Part shown: one piece after another, positions 24,916 to 34,702 of the stretch
Numbering within the stretch: the first letter of the stretch is position 1
Layout: each line of letters starts with the position of its first letter
From: Nitrobacteraceae bacterium AZCC 2146
Lineage (GTDB): Bacteria; Pseudomonadota; Alphaproteobacteria; Rhizobiales; Xanthobacteraceae
Direction: 5' to 3'
NCBI GenBank assembly: GCA_036924855.1
Contig: JBAGRP010000001.1
Span: 5,146,001 to 5,210,000 of the forward strand
DNA length: 64,000 nt
Notes under the pieces: generated by a model
What the model saw: only the letters and a program-made list of their open reading frames with translations
What the model was told of the DNA's origin: nothing
Database searches by the model: none
Made by a program: the position numbers and the translations under genes

Positions 24916-26115
24916 ATGCCGCCGTTTCATCCGCTTCGCTCGTTCCTCGCTACCGTTCCATTCGCGCTGCTGCTGATCGCGCCGCAGGCTCATGCGCTCG
25001 ATGTAACGGCGCTTCCTGCCGGCGTCGCCAATGCGATGGCGCAGGCGGCGTCGCCGCAGGCCATCGCGGAATACCGCCGCAAGCTGCAGGAATATCAGGA
25101 GGCGCGCGCCGCCTTTGACCAGGAAGCCAGCGGTTACTGGAACGCGGTCTATGAGAAGCGCAAAAGCCGCAACGCCAAGCGGCGCAGCCGCGAGACCATC
25201 ACGCTCGACGACTACATGCTGGAACAGGCGCCGCTCTATGACGGGCCGAAGCGTCCGGTCGATCCGCAGCCCGAGGAAGGCACGCCGCGAACCCGCAAGG
25301 AGATCCCGGTGGTCGCCGATTTCGTGCGTGCCGCGCAGGAGCATTTCCAGTTTTCGCCACAGCGCCCGGCCAATGAATTGGATTTCAAGCGCGCTTATGC
25401 CCGCGCGGCGCTGGCAGCGGGATTGACGCGCGAGCAGGCGATACGGGTCTATTCCTTCGAGACCGGCGGCAACGGCGCCTACGATATGCAGTCGGGCCTC
25501 AGCGCCTCGCGTCCGGGCTCGCGCGCTATCTCCACCGCGGTCGGCTACAACCAGCTGCTCACCACCAACAGCGTCGAGTTGGTCGCCGAGCAGGGCCATC
25601 AGATATTGAAGGTGCTGACGGACAAGGCCGCGCTACTATCCGGCGCGCCGCGCAAGGCGATGGATCACAAGATTGCGGTGTTCAAGAAGATGTACGCGTT
25701 TACGCGCACCGTGCCGGACACCTGGAACGAACATGAAAAACTCGCCAACACGCCGCAGGGCTGGGCGGTGCATGCCCTGGCGCTGGATATCGATGTCGGC
25801 CCGCAATTGCAGGTCCACAAGCTCTTGACCTCGGTGATCTTCGCCCGCGACAAGGGATTTAGCCGTCCGCTCAGCGCCGCCGAACTGGAGATGATGAATC
25901 TCACCGGCGACGGCACCGGGCTCGACATGGTGACGATGCCGCTGGCGATGCGCGAACAGGTGCCGACCGCCAATTTCTTCCAGCGCGGCGGCTACGAGCG
26001 CAACCCGGTGGCGATCCGGCACAACACGGTGGCCAAATTGCTCGCGGTCACCAACGCGCGGATGGACAGCAACAGCAACCTGCAAGGCGCCAAGGATTTG
26101 GCCGCGGCTTTCTAG
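24916..26115 (+). CDS. exported protein of unknown function, possible lysozyme-like domain
   Basis: A 399-residue protein with a signal peptide (residues 1 to about 28, ending AHA-LD). A charged helical region follows (50-100, ERRKLQEYQEARAAF-like). The central part (165-225) has EQAIRVYSFETGGNGAYDMQ then AISTAVGYNQLLTTNS. A glutamate (Glu182) followed by a glycine-rich turn and an AxGYxQ(L) segment recalls lytic transglycosylase/lysozyme cores. That comparison is mine and unverified. No neighbours are functionally related, and it stands alone ahead of a convergent DUF4167 gene. Confidence 0.75.
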   Translation: MPPFHPLRSFLATVPFALLLIAPQAHALDVTALPAGVANAMAQAASPQAIAEYRRKLQEYQEARAAFDQEASGYWNAVYEKRKSRNAKRRSRETITLDDYMLEQAPLYDGPKRPVDPQPEEGTPRTRKEIPVVADFVRAAQEHFQFSPQRPANELDFKRAYARAALAAGLTREQAIRVYSFETGGNGAYDMQSGLSASRPGSRAISTAVGYNQLLTTNSVELVAEQGHQILKVLTDKAALLSGAPRKAMDHKIAVFKKMYAFTRTVPDTWNEHEKLANTPQGWAVHALALDIDVGPQLQVHKLLTSVIFARDKGFSRPLSAAELEMMNLTGDGTGLDMVTMPLAMREQVPTANFFQRGGYERNPVAIRHNTVAKLLAVTNARMDSNSNLQGAKDLAAAF

Positions 26116-26170
26116 CCGCGGCCAATATCCGTTTCCAGAATTTCACCCTCCGAAGAGGGAGAAATCAGCG

Positions 26171-26953
26171 TTACGAATTGCCGGGATTGTAGTCGTCGCC
26201 GGGTGTCGCGGGTGCTGCGGCCCCGCCCTCGGGGCGCGGGCCATGTGGACGGCGGCGGCGGCGCGGCGGGAAACGTTCGCCGCTGGGGGCATCGAACGGG
26301 ACCGGGCCGTTCACCTGCGGCTGGGGACCGGTGATGAAGGACGGTAGCCGATCGACGCTGTCGCTGACCGGAATCACCGGCTGGGGCTGCGGCTGGAACT
26401 GCGGTTGCGGTTGCGGCTGGTGCTGCGGGCGGTGCTCGCGATGATTGTTCTCGCGGGGCTGGTACTGCTGATTTTCGCGTGGCTGGTAGGGCTGGCCTTC
26501 GCGCTGCTGCTGCTCACGCGGCGGGTCGCGCGGCACGAACGGCTGCGGCTGCACCGGCACGAAGCCCGGCTCGGCGCCGAAGTTCGAATAGCTCTCGCTC
26601 TCGTCGTCATTGTCCTCGGCCGGCATCTCGTTTTCCGTGCGCGGCTGCGGCTGGTTCTGGCGGAACTGCTCCTGCGCCGCGGCGATCAGACGAAAGTAGT
26701 GTTCGGCGTGCTGATAGTAGTTCTCGGCGGCGACCGGATCGCCGGAGCTGCGCGCGTCGCGCGCCAGTTGGACGTATTTCTCGGCGACGTGGGAGGCGGT
26801 GCCGCGGATCTTGATATCGGGGCCATTCGATTCGAACACCCGGGTCATCGGGTTCTGGCCGCGCCGGTTGTTGTTATTATTATTGTTGCCGCCGCCGTTG
26901 TTGCGGTTGTTGTTATTCCGCATCCGCTTGTTGTTATTCTGACCGTTTCTCAT
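26171..26953 (-). CDS. DUF4167 domain-containing protein
   Basis: A 260-residue protein. Residues 1-35 are a low-complexity Asn/Arg tract. The DUF4167 core (about 38-105) reads RVFESNGPDIKIRGTASHVA, EKYVQLARDARSSGDPVAAE and NYYQHAEHYFRLI. The rest is a disordered Gln/Pro/Arg-rich tail. The family is restricted mainly to alphaproteobacteria, lies near prfA/prmC and has no assigned function; the basic, low-complexity termini suggest nucleic-acid or ribonucleoprotein binding. RBS AAAGGCGAG precedes the ATG. Confidence 0.92.
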   Translation of the reverse strand: MRNGQNNNKRMRNNNNRNNGGGNNNNNNNRRGQNPMTRVFESNGPDIKIRGTASHVAEKYVQLARDARSSGDPVAAENYYQHAEHYFRLIAAAQEQFRQNQPQPRTENEMPAEDNDDESESYSNFGAEPGFVPVQPQPFVPRDPPREQQQREGQPYQPRENQQYQPRENNHREHRPQHQPQPQPQFQPQPQPVIPVSDSVDRLPSFITGPQPQVNGPVPFDAPSGERFPPRRRRRPHGPRPEGGAAAPATPGDDYNPGNS

Positions 26954-27434
26954 GTCTCGCCTTTATTACCGATCCAGGATTGTCGCAGAGTTCGTCGTAA
27001 AGAGATTGTCCGTGTCACAGAGGTCTTGCCGGATGCGGGCCGCGCCATACGCCCGACTCGCCATGCAGGTCATCGCTGCATCGATCTTGCCGTCATGCGC
27101 GTTGAACAAAGACGCATTCCCCAACCGCCAGCGGATATCGCGGGCCGGACCAACTCATTCACCTGCCGAAACAAGGTCAGGCTTTTTTGCGTGATTTCCG
27201 AAGCGCAATATCAGGCTTTCGTTCGCTTTGCGGTCGCGAGCAGCGCAGCTCTCTCAGCCATCGCGCTCAATCTAACCTGCCTGTTGGAACCTTTCACTCG
27301 GACGGGCTCTCTAGCGAGAATTCTGGCCTCCAGCCGTAAATCTACGGGGCGAGCCAACCCTGAACCGATGTTGTGACTGGAACGTAGTCGCTCCCCGGAG
27401 ATATTCCAAGGGGTTTTTTCGGGCCAGTTCGGCT
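26954..27434. other. 481-bp gap between prmC and the DUF4167 gene; no convincing gene
   Basis: No ORF here has family similarity. It holds a small stem-loop CCGTA-AATC-TACGG (27334-27347) and a plus-strand terminator-like hairpin with T6 (27393-27419). The minus strand must contain the DUF4167 promoter. A 16-codon ATG frame on the minus strand near 27257 (MAERAALLATAKRTKA) could be a leader peptide but has no clear ribosome-binding site. Confidence 0.6.
27393..27419 (+). terminator. plus-strand terminator-like hairpin with no plus-strand gene
   Basis: CCCCGGA and TCC-AA-GGGG form a bulged stem around a GATAT loop and are followed directly by TTTTTT (27414-27419). Both flanking genes are on the minus strand, so it would end an unannotated plus-strand RNA or simply be fortuitous. 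Confidence 0.4.
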
Positions 27435-28325
27435 TTATTTGAGTGGTTTCCGCCCGGAAACGGCCCTCCGGATGCCCGCCAGATCGGTCCTGGCCGGACC
27501 CTGCAGGGTCAGCCCGGCCGCCGCCAGCAGACCCGCGACGTCGCCGCTCTGGTCATGCCCGACTTCGACAACCAGCCACCCGCCGGGCGCCAGCAGCCGG
27601 GCCGCTTCGGGGGCGATGACGCGATAGGCATCGAGCCCGTCGGCGCCGCCGTCCAGCGCCCGGTGTGGATCGTGGTCCCGCACCTCGGTGGCGAGGCCGG
27701 CGACCTCAGCCGAGCTGATATAGGGCGGGTTCGAGACGATAAGATCGAGGCCGTCGGCCAGTGTCGAAGCGTAGTCGCAACGAACGAAGGTCGTGCGATT
27801 CGCGAAGCCGAGCCGCGTGGCGTTGTTCCTTGCCGTCTGCAGCGCTGCAAAATTGATGTCGGTGCCGATGCCAAAGGCGCTGGGCAACTCCGAAAGCAGC
27901 GCGAGCAGAATCGCACCGGAGCCGGTGCCGAGATCGGCGATGCGGAGAGCGTGATCCCGACGCGATTCGGCGCTGAGAATCTCAAGCGCGGCCTCGACGA
28001 TGGTTTCCGTATCGGGCCTCGGCACCAGTGTATCGGCGGACAGCTGCAGTGACAGGCCCCAGAATTCCTTGACGCCAACAATCCGCGCGACCGGCTCGCC
28101 GGCGATGCGGCGTTGTGCGAAATCCTCCAGCCGCGTCGCTTCATCGGCGGTGATGATCCGCTTCGCGGCCAGGATCACGCCGGTGAGATCGAGGCCGAGC
28201 ACCGCGCCGGTCAGCAAACGCGCATCGAGGTCGGCGGATTCAACATTATTTGCTCGTAACTGTGCAGCGAGCACGCGCCTGACTGTCTCGACGTTCTTTC
28301 CGGCGAACGAGTCGCCGGTGCTCAC
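27435..28325 (-). CDS. prmC: peptide chain release factor N5-glutamine methyltransferase
   Basis: PrmC (HemK) methylates the Gln of the GGQ motif in release factors using SAM. The 296-residue protein has an N-terminal helical domain, then a Rossmann methyltransferase: [15 protein letters not shown] (motif I) and the catalytic [19 protein letters not shown] before motif I is also diagnostic. Its start overlaps the prfA stop (ATGA), consistent with substrate and modifier being co-translated. It is the last gene of the ptsP-prfA-prmC run. Confidence 0.96.
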   Translation of the reverse strand: MSTGDSFAGKNVETVRRVLAAQLRANNVESADLDARLLTGAVLGLDLTGVILAAKRIITADEATRLEDFAQRRIAGEPVARIVGVKEFWGLSLQLSADTLVPRPDTETIVEAALEILSAESRRDHALRIADLGTGSGAILLALLSELPSAFGIGTDINFAALQTARNNATRLGFANRTTFVRCDYASTLADGLDLIVSNPPYISSAEVAGLATEVRDHDPHRALDGGADGLDAYRVIAPEAARLLAPGGWLVVEVGHDQSGDVAGLLAAAGLTLQGPARTDLAGIRRAVSGRKPLK

Positions 28326-29407
28326 GCCGCCGCGCCTTGCGCCGCGAGCTGCGCCGCCTGATGCTCGGTCGTCAGCGCGTCGATCAACTCACCCAAAGCT
28401 TCGCCGGCGATCACCTGCGGCAGCTTGTAGAGCGTCAGGTTGATGCGGTGGTCGGTGACGCGGCCCTGCGGAAAATTATAGGTACGGATCCGCTCGGAGC
28501 GATCGCCGGAGCCGACTTTTTCGCGGCGCTCGGCGGAGCGCGCCGAATCGATCCGCTGCTGCTCGGCGTCATAGATGCGCGAGCGCAGGATGTTCATCGC
28601 CGAGGCGCGGTTCTTATGCTGCGAGCGGCTGTCCTGCATCATCACGGCGATGCCGGTCGGGATATGGGTGATGCGGATCGCGGATTCGGTCTTGTTGACG
28701 TGCTGGCCGCCGGCGCCCTGTGCGCGCATGGTCTCGATCCGGAGGTCGTCGCTCTTGATCTCGACATCGACCTCCTCGACCTCCGGCAGCACCGCCACCG
28801 TCGCCGCCGAGGTGTGGATGCGGCCTTGTGTTTCGGTGTCGGGCACGCGCTGCACGCGGTGCACGCCGGATTCGAATTTCAATTTCGCAAACGCGCCACG
28901 GCCCTGCACCTCGACGATGATTTCCTTGAAGCCGCCCATGGTGCCCTCAGAGGCGGAGATCACCTCGACCTTCCAGCCCTGCAGCGCGGCGAAGCGCTCA
29001 TACATCCGGAACAGGTCGCCGGCGAACAGCGACGCCTCATCGCCGCCGGTGCCGGCGCGGATTTCCAGCACCACGTTGCGTTCGTCCATGGCGTCCTTCG
29101 GCAGCAGCGCGACGCGGATCTGCTGCGCCAGCTCCAGCGCGCGGGCTTCCAGCGCCGGACGCTCGGCCTCCGCCATTTCGCGCATCTCGGCATCGGTGGA
29201 AGCGTCTGCGATCATCGCGTCGATGTCGGCGATCTCCTTGGTTGCCGTGCGATAGGCCTTCACCGCGTCGATCAGCGGATTGAGCTCGGCCAGCTCGCGC
29301 GTCATCTTGACATAGTTCTCGGGGCTCACCTGGCTCTGCAACTGGGATTCCAGCGAGGCGTGGTGCGCCAGCAAAATATCGAGTTTGGCTTCGGGCAGAA
29401 TGGACAT
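28322..29407 (-). CDS. prfA: peptide chain release factor 1
   Basis: RF1 terminates translation at UAA and UAG. The 361-residue protein has the peptidyl-hydrolysis motif [18 protein letters not shown]. The codon-recognition tripeptide, P-x-T in RF1, reads Pro-Asp-Thr within [19 protein letters not shown]; the middle residue is Ala or Val in many other bacteria. [18 protein letters not shown] is typical of domain 2. It precedes prmC, whose product modifies its GGQ glutamine. Confidence 0.97.
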   Translation of the reverse strand: MSILPEAKLDILLAHHASLESQLQSQVSPENYVKMTRELAELNPLIDAVKAYRTATKEIADIDAMIADASTDAEMREMAEAERPALEARALELAQQIRVALLPKDAMDERNVVLEIRAGTGGDEASLFAGDLFRMYERFAALQGWKVEVISASEGTMGGFKEIIVEVQGRGAFAKLKFESGVHRVQRVPDTETQGRIHTSAATVAVLPEVEEVDVEIKSDDLRIETMRAQGAGGQHVNKTESAIRITHIPTGIAVMMQDSRSQHKNRASAMNILRSRIYDAEQQRIDSARSAERREKVGSGDRSERIRTYNFPQGRVTDHRINLTLYKLPQVIAGEALGELIDALTTEHQAAQLAAQGAAA

Positions 29408-29461
29408 GAGGCAATCTCGGGATCACGGAAGGAGAGGGCGCGTCGAGCGGGCAGAGCCTCG

Positions 29462-31729
29462 CTACAACGACAGCCCCTCGGCTTCGGCAAATTCCTTCAA
29501 CTTCTGCCGGATCGAGACGCTGCCGGAGGGGGCATCGAGCAGCGGCTTCATCATCGCCTCGGCCTTCTTGGCGTCGAGGTCGAGGATCAGCGCCTTGACC
29601 GGTCCGTGCGACGTCGCCGACAGCGACAGCGAGCGATAGCCGAGCGCGATCAGCGCCAGCGCGCCGATCGGCTGCGACGCCATCTCGCCGCACAGCGATG
29701 CGGATTTGTTGGCGGTGTTGGCCTTCTGCACGATCTCGCGCAGCGCCCGCAGGATCGGCGCCGACAACGTGTCGAAGCGCTCGGAGACCTTGGCGTTGCC
29801 GCGATCGACCGCGAACAGGAACTGGAACAGGTCGTTCGATCCGACCGAAACGAAGTCGACCTTCTTCAACAATTCGTCCATCTGGTAGAGCAGCGCCGGC
29901 ACCTCAACCATGGTGCCGACGTCGATGCGCTCCGGCAGCGGATGGCCGTGCTGGCGCAGATAGGTGAGTTCGCGCTCGATGATGCTCTTGGCGTGGTCGA
30001 ATTCCGCCACCTCGGAAATCATCGGGAACATGATTCGCAGCGCGCGGCCGCCGCCGGCGCGCAGCAGCGCGCGGATCTGGCCGCGCAGCAGGCCCGGCCG
30101 ATCGAGACCCAAGCGAATCGCGCGCCAGCCCAGTGCCGGATTCTCTTCGCTGATGGTCTCCATATACGGCAGTGCTTTGTCGCCGCCGATGTCCAGCGTA
30201 CGGAAGGTCACGGGCTTCGGACCTGCGGCATCAAGCACCGCGCGGTACAGCGCCAGCTGGTCGCTGGAGCGCGGCAGGCTCTCGCCGACCATGAACTGCA
30301 GTTCGGTGCGGAACAGGCCGATGCCGGCGCTGCCGGTGTCCTCGATATGCGGCAGATCGATGATCAGGCCGGCATTGATCATCAGGTCAACCGGCTGGCC
30401 GTCCTTGGTGATGCAGGGCTTGTCGCGCAGCGCCAGGTACTGCGCCTGCCGCCGGGCACGAAACCTTACCCGTTCGGCATAGGCGGATTCGATTTCCGCG
30501 GACGGCCGGATGTAGATCGAGCCCGAGGTGCCATCGACGATGATGGCGTCGCCGGGATCGGCGATGCCCGGCGCGTTGGCCACTTCGCCGATCGCGGGAA
30601 TGCCGAGCGCGCGCGCCACGATCGAGACGTGGGAATTCGCGGTGCCTTCCTCCAGCACCAGGCCGCGCAGCTTCTTGCGGTCGTAATCCAGCAAGGCCGC
30701 AGGCCCCATCGAGCGCGCGATCAGGATCGCATTGTCCGGCATCTGCTCGCGCGACGGCGCGTGGTCCTTGCCGACCAGCTGCCGCATCAGGCGGTGGCCG
30801 AGGTCTTCGAGGTCGTGCAGCCGGTCGCGCAAATAAGGATCGGTAGAGCGCAGCATCCGCGCGCGGGTGTCGGACTGCACGCGCTCGACCGCGGCTTCGG
30901 CGGTAAGGCCGGTGGCCACCGCCTCATGCAGGCGATGCGACCAGCCGTGGTCGTTGGCGAACATCCGGTAGGCTTCCAGCACGTCGCGGTGTTCGCCGCC
31001 CTCGGCGACGTCGCCGCGCTCCAGCATGCGGTCGAGATCGGCGCGCAGCTTGGCAAGCGCCATGTCGAGCCGCTTGATTTCCTGCGGCAGGTCCTCGGCG
31101 ATGTAGTTGGTGATGACCACGCGCGGCTCATGCAGCACGACATGGCCGAGCGCGATGCCGTCGGACAGCACCGCGCCGGTCTTGTGCAGCGAATGCCGCG
31201 CGGCGGGCTCGGCGCCCGGCTGCGCCAGTGCCGACAATTCGCCCGAGGCGATCATTTCCGCCAGCACCATGGCGGTAGTCTGCAGCGCCTCGACCTCTTC
31301 CTCGACATAAGTGCGCTTGGCGCGGTTCTGCACCACCAGCACGCCGAGCGTATTGCCGGCGCGCAGAATGGGGACGCCCAGGAACGAGTGATAGATTTCT
31401 TCGCCGGTTTCCGGGCGGAACGAGAACGCCGGATGGTTCTGGGCATCGCTGAGGTTGAGCGGCGTGGCCTCGGAGGCGACGAGGCCGACGAGGCCTTCAT
31501 GGGCGCTCAGCACGGTCTGGTGGACCGCGTCGCGGTTCAGGCCTTCGGTGGCATAGAGCTCGAGCGTGTTGTCGATGCGCAGCACATAGGTCGAGCACAC
31601 CTCGGCCACCATGTTGGCAGCGATCAGCACCACGATCTTGTCGAGGCGCTCCTGAGCGGAGACCTGCTCCGCCATGGTTTCGCGGAGCCGTCTCAGCAAG
31701 ACGCGGGGACCACCCGACGCGCTCCGCAT
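29462..31729 (-). CDS. ptsP: phosphoenolpyruvate-protein phosphotransferase, nitrogen-PTS enzyme I
   Basis: EI-Ntr takes phosphate from PEP and passes it to NPr, the entry of the regulatory nitrogen PTS. From ATG 31729 the protein is 755 residues, starting MRSASGGPRVLLRRLRE as in relatives. An N-terminal GAF domain (about 20-165) is followed by the EI N-domain, the phospho-His site EEGTANSHVSIVARALG, and the PEP-binding TIM barrel with FRTDIGGDKALP-like, FRTELQFM and the catalytic SLCGEMAS. The frame extends 18 codons upstream without similarity. No sugar PTS genes are nearby. Confidence 0.96.
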   Translation of the reverse strand: MRSASGGPRVLLRRLRETMAEQVSAQERLDKIVVLIAANMVAEVCSTYVLRIDNTLELYATEGLNRDAVHQTVLSAHEGLVGLVASEATPLNLSDAQNHPAFSFRPETGEEIYHSFLGVPILRAGNTLGVLVVQNRAKRTYVEEEVEALQTTAMVLAEMIASGELSALAQPGAEPAARHSLHKTGAVLSDGIALGHVVLHEPRVVITNYIAEDLPQEIKRLDMALAKLRADLDRMLERGDVAEGGEHRDVLEAYRMFANDHGWSHRLHEAVATGLTAEAAVERVQSDTRARMLRSTDPYLRDRLHDLEDLGHRLMRQLVGKDHAPSREQMPDNAILIARSMGPAALLDYDRKKLRGLVLEEGTANSHVSIVARALGIPAIGEVANAPGIADPGDAIIVDGTSGSIYIRPSAEIESAYAERVRFRARRQAQYLALRDKPCITKDGQPVDLMINAGLIIDLPHIEDTGSAGIGLFRTELQFMVGESLPRSSDQLALYRAVLDAAGPKPVTFRTLDIGGDKALPYMETISEENPALGWRAIRLGLDRPGLLRGQIRALLRAGGGRALRIMFPMISEVAEFDHAKSIIERELTYLRQHGHPLPERIDVGTMVEVPALLYQMDELLKKVDFVSVGSNDLFQFLFAVDRGNAKVSERFDTLSAPILRALREIVQKANTANKSASLCGEMASQPIGALALIALGYRSLSLSATSHGPVKALILDLDAKKAEAMMKPLLDAPSGSVSIRQKLKEFAEAEGLSL

Positions 31730-31995
31730 ATGCCGACACCCTCCCCGCGAGGCTGGCGTCGACAGAATCTCGTGCGCCAGCACTAAGCCTCAGAAAAACA
31801 ATAGGATTCTAGCCTTCACGCCGCAACCGGCGCGGAAGCCAACCGAATCAGATTGTCCGAAACGGCGCCATCAACCGCAACGGCCGCCCGTTCAGGCCGT
31901 ATAGCGAATTGAAGCTTGTTTTGCCAAGCAAAACGCCTGCCAGACGTGAAACTTGCCGTTCACATCAAAATAGCGACTGTTTCAGGAAAAATTTT

Positions 31996-33249
31996 CTACG
32001 CTTTGTCGAGACCGTAGAGTGTGTGCAGGGTGCGCACCGCCAGTTCGGTATAGGCGGCATCGATCAGCACCGAGAACTTGATCTCGGAGGTGGTGATGGC
32101 GCGAATGTTGATCTGGCGCTCGGACAGGGCCGCGAAGGCCTGGGCAGCGACGCCGGCATGGCTGCGCATGCCTGACCCGATCACGGAGACTTTTGCCACA
32201 TCGGTGGCGCTGTCGAAGCGGGCGTAGCCGATCTTGGCCTTGGCCGAGGTGATCGTCTCCTTGGCGCGGGCATAGTCGGAAGCCGGCACCGTGAAGGTGA
32301 GGTCGGTGGTCTTACCGTCTTCGGAGACGTTCTGCACGATCATGTCGACGTTGATGTTGGCTTCCGCCAGCGGCACGAAAATCGAGGCGGCCACCCCCGG
32401 CTTGTCCTCGATCTGGCGAACGGAAATCTGGGCCTCGTCCTTCGAGAACGCGATGCCTGTGACGACGTGGCTTTCCATGATTTCCTCCTCGCTGCAGATC
32501 AGCGTGCCCGGCGGCGTGCCGTGCGGGTCGATGTCTTCGGGTTTATCAAAACTTGAGCGCACGAAAATCGGCATGTTGTGGACCATGCCGAGTTCCACGG
32601 AGCGGACCTGCAGCACCTTGGCGCCCTGCGACGCCAGTTCCAGCATTTCCTCGAACGCCACCTTGTTGAGGCGCTGTGCCTTCGGCACCACGCGCGGGTC
32701 GGTGGTGTAGACGCCATCGACGTCGGTATAGATGTCGCAGCGATCGGCCTTGATCGCTGCGGCAATCGCCACCGCCGAGGTGTCGGAACCGCCGCGGCCC
32801 AGCGTCGTGATGCGGCCGGTGGTTTCGTTGATGCCCTGGAACCCGGCGATGACGGCGACTTCCTTGCGGTCCTTGAAGCGGCCGATCAGCTCGGCGCCAT
32901 TGATGTCGATAATGCGCGCCGAGGCGTGGGCGTCGCTGGTCTTGATCGGGATCTGCCAGCCCTGCCAGGACCGCGCCTGGACGCCGACCGCCTGCAGCGC
33001 GATAGCCAGCAATCCGGCGGTGACCTGCTCGCCGGAGGCGACCACGGCGTCGTATTCGCGGGCGTCGTGCAGCGGCGAGGCGTCGCTGGCCCAGGCCACC
33101 AGCTCGTTGGTCTTGCCGGACATGGCGGAGACCACCACGGCGACGTCGTGGCCGGCATCGACCTCGCGCTTGACGTGCAGCGCAACGTTGCGGATGCGGT
33201 CGATGTTGGCGACGGACGTGCCGCCGAATTTCATAACGAGCCGGCCCAT
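31996..33249 (-). CDS. lysC: aspartate kinase
   Basis: Phosphorylates aspartate in the first step of lysine, threonine and methionine synthesis. The product is 417 residues from ATG 33249, the usual size; the frame runs upstream 74 codons without similarity. It starts MGRLVMKFGGTSVANIDRI (nucleotide-binding KFGGTS) and has GRGGSDTSAVAIA and TDVDGVYTTDPR. Two C-terminal ACT domains (about 270-410) bind feedback effectors. It is divergent from the PH-domain protein and ubiG. Confidence 0.97.
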   Translation of the reverse strand: MGRLVMKFGGTSVANIDRIRNVALHVKREVDAGHDVAVVVSAMSGKTNELVAWASDASPLHDAREYDAVVASGEQVTAGLLAIALQAVGVQARSWQGWQIPIKTSDAHASARIIDINGAELIGRFKDRKEVAVIAGFQGINETTGRITTLGRGGSDTSAVAIAAAIKADRCDIYTDVDGVYTTDPRVVPKAQRLNKVAFEEMLELASQGAKVLQVRSVELGMVHNMPIFVRSSFDKPEDIDPHGTPPGTLICSEEEIMESHVVTGIAFSKDEAQISVRQIEDKPGVAASIFVPLAEANINVDMIVQNVSEDGKTTDLTFTVPASDYARAKETITSAKAKIGYARFDSATDVAKVSVIGSGMRSHAGVAAQAFAALSERQINIRAITTSEIKFSVLIDAAYTELAVRTLHTLYGLDKA

Positions 33250-33407
33250 GACGAGTGGTGCATTCCCTGACGACAGTGGGTAAAGATACCGCGCATGAGC
33301 GCGCGCGGGCGAAAAGGCGCGTATACCTAGCGGCGGCGGCGGGGGCAAGCCACCCCGGGTTCCGCAACCCGTAGAACGTACCGAGATATGGGTCATTAGG
33401 ACGGCAG

Positions 33408-33875
33408 ATGGGGCGCTATATCGACGATATCCTGCAGCCGGGCGAGAAAGTGCTGTATTCGACCAACGCACACTGGATCGTCTACTGGAAGGGCATCCTG
33501 GCGTGGATCGTAGCCGCCGCCCTGTTGGTGCTGTCGCGATCTACGGTCAACGAAAGCTTGACCCTGTTTTGCCTGGCCAGCGCGGCCGTGGTGGCATTGG
33601 CAGCGCTTTTTTGGACGGTTGTCGCATGGTTCCATCGCTGGACCACCGAGACCGACGTCACCAACCTGCGCGTCGTGCACAAAACCGGTTTCATCAAGCG
33701 CCGGACATTTGAGATGAGCCTCGACAAGGTCGAGAGCGTCGATGTCAACCAGAGCATTCTCGGTCGCATCCTGAATTTCGGCGACGTCACGATCCTCGGC
33801 GTCGGCGAAGGTAAGGAAACCATCAAGACCATCGCCTCGCCTCTGGCGTTCCGCAATTACATCACGGCCCGATAG
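33408..33875 (+). CDS. bacterial PH (bPH_2/DUF304) domain membrane protein
   Basis: A 155-residue inner-membrane protein. It has two transmembrane segments (about 27-44 WKGILAWIVAAALLVLS and 54-75), then a bacterial pleckstrin-homology-like domain of about 75 residues: WTTETDVTNLRVVHKTGFIK, MSLDKVESVDVNQSILGRIL and FGDVTILGVGEG. The function is unknown. It precedes ubiG by 17 bp and is probably co-transcribed. This pair divergent from lysC recurs in related genomes. Confidence 0.9.
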   Translation: MGRYIDDILQPGEKVLYSTNAHWIVYWKGILAWIVAAALLVLSRSTVNESLTLFCLASAAVVALAALFWTVVAWFHRWTTETDVTNLRVVHKTGFIKRRTFEMSLDKVESVDVNQSILGRILNFGDVTILGVGEGKETIKTIASPLAFRNYITAR

Positions 33876-33892
33876 GAGCAACGCCGCACGCC

Positions 33893-34651
33893 ATGGCCAT
33901 GCAGTCAAATGTTCAGGACGCCTCGGCGTCCTCCGTCGATGCCTCTGAAGTCGCGAAATTCTCGCGCCTGTCGGATGAGTGGTGGAATCCGAAAGGCAAG
34001 ATGGCGCCGCTGCACAAGATCAATCCGCTGCGCCTGACCTATATCCGCGACGCCGCCTGCCGCAAGTTCGACCGCAACGTCAAAAGCCTGGGTTGCCTTT
34101 CGGGTCTGCGCATCCTCGACATCGGCTGCGGCGCCGGCCTTTTGTGCGAACCATTCACCCGGCTGGGCGCCCAGGTGATCGGCATCGATCCGTCCGCCAC
34201 CAACATCGCTGCCGCCAAGCTGCATGCCGACAAGTCGCATCTGTCGATCGACTATCGCTGCACCACCGTGGAAGAGATGGACACCCGCGAGCGCTTCGAC
34301 ATCGTGCTGGCGATGGAAGTGGTCGAGCACGTCGTCGATGTCGGTGCCTTCCTCGATCGCTGCGCCTTGCTGCTGAAGCCTGGCGGGCTGATGGTGCTCT
34401 CGACGCTGAACCGCAACTGGAAGAGTTTTGCGCTCGGCATCGTCGCTGCGGAATATGTGCTGCGCTGGCTGCCGCGCGGCACCCATCAATGGGACAAGTT
34501 CGTCACCCCCGACGAACTGGCGCAGCACCTGGAGCGCAACAAGCTCGCCATCACCGAACAGACCGGCGTGGTCTACAGCCCGCTGGCCGACCGCTGGGGC
34601 CTGTCGTCGGACATGGACGTCAACTACATGGTGGTGGCAGAGGGGATTTAA
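33893..34651 (+). CDS. ubiG: bifunctional ubiquinone biosynthesis O-methyltransferase
   Basis: Performs the two SAM-dependent O-methylations of ubiquinone synthesis. The 252-residue class I methyltransferase has motif I LDIGCGAGLLCEPFTRLGA, an acidic post-I GIDPSATNIAAA and LKPGGLMVLSTLNR. The N-terminal FSRLSDEWWNPKGKMAPLHK and late GTHQWDKFVTPDEL are UbiG hallmarks. A second ATG lies two codons in. It may be membrane-associated like the E. coli enzyme. Confidence 0.96.
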   Translation: MAMQSNVQDASASSVDASEVAKFSRLSDEWWNPKGKMAPLHKINPLRLTYIRDAACRKFDRNVKSLGCLSGLRILDIGCGAGLLCEPFTRLGAQVIGIDPSATNIAAAKLHADKSHLSIDYRCTTVEEMDTRERFDIVLAMEVVEHVVDVGAFLDRCALLLKPGGLMVLSTLNRNWKSFALGIVAAEYVLRWLPRGTHQWDKFVTPDELAQHLERNKLAITEQTGVVYSPLADRWGLSSDMDVNYMVVAEGI

Positions 34652-34702
34652 CGCCGCTGCTGAAAGGGCATTCGGCCCGCGCCGTTGCTCTGTCAGCAGA
34701 GT

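Noticed and set aside
26405..27376. 323-codon plus-strand frame with hydrophobic stretches
   Set aside because: Mostly antisense to the DUF4167 gene; the hydrophobic look comes from reading Asn/Gln codons in reverse. No ribosome-binding site or similarity.
28337..31786. 1149-codon open frame on the plus strand
   Set aside because: It is antisense to prfA and ptsP, has no family similarity, and is rich in Arg/His/Gln/Asp as expected from reading high-GC genes in the opposite frame.
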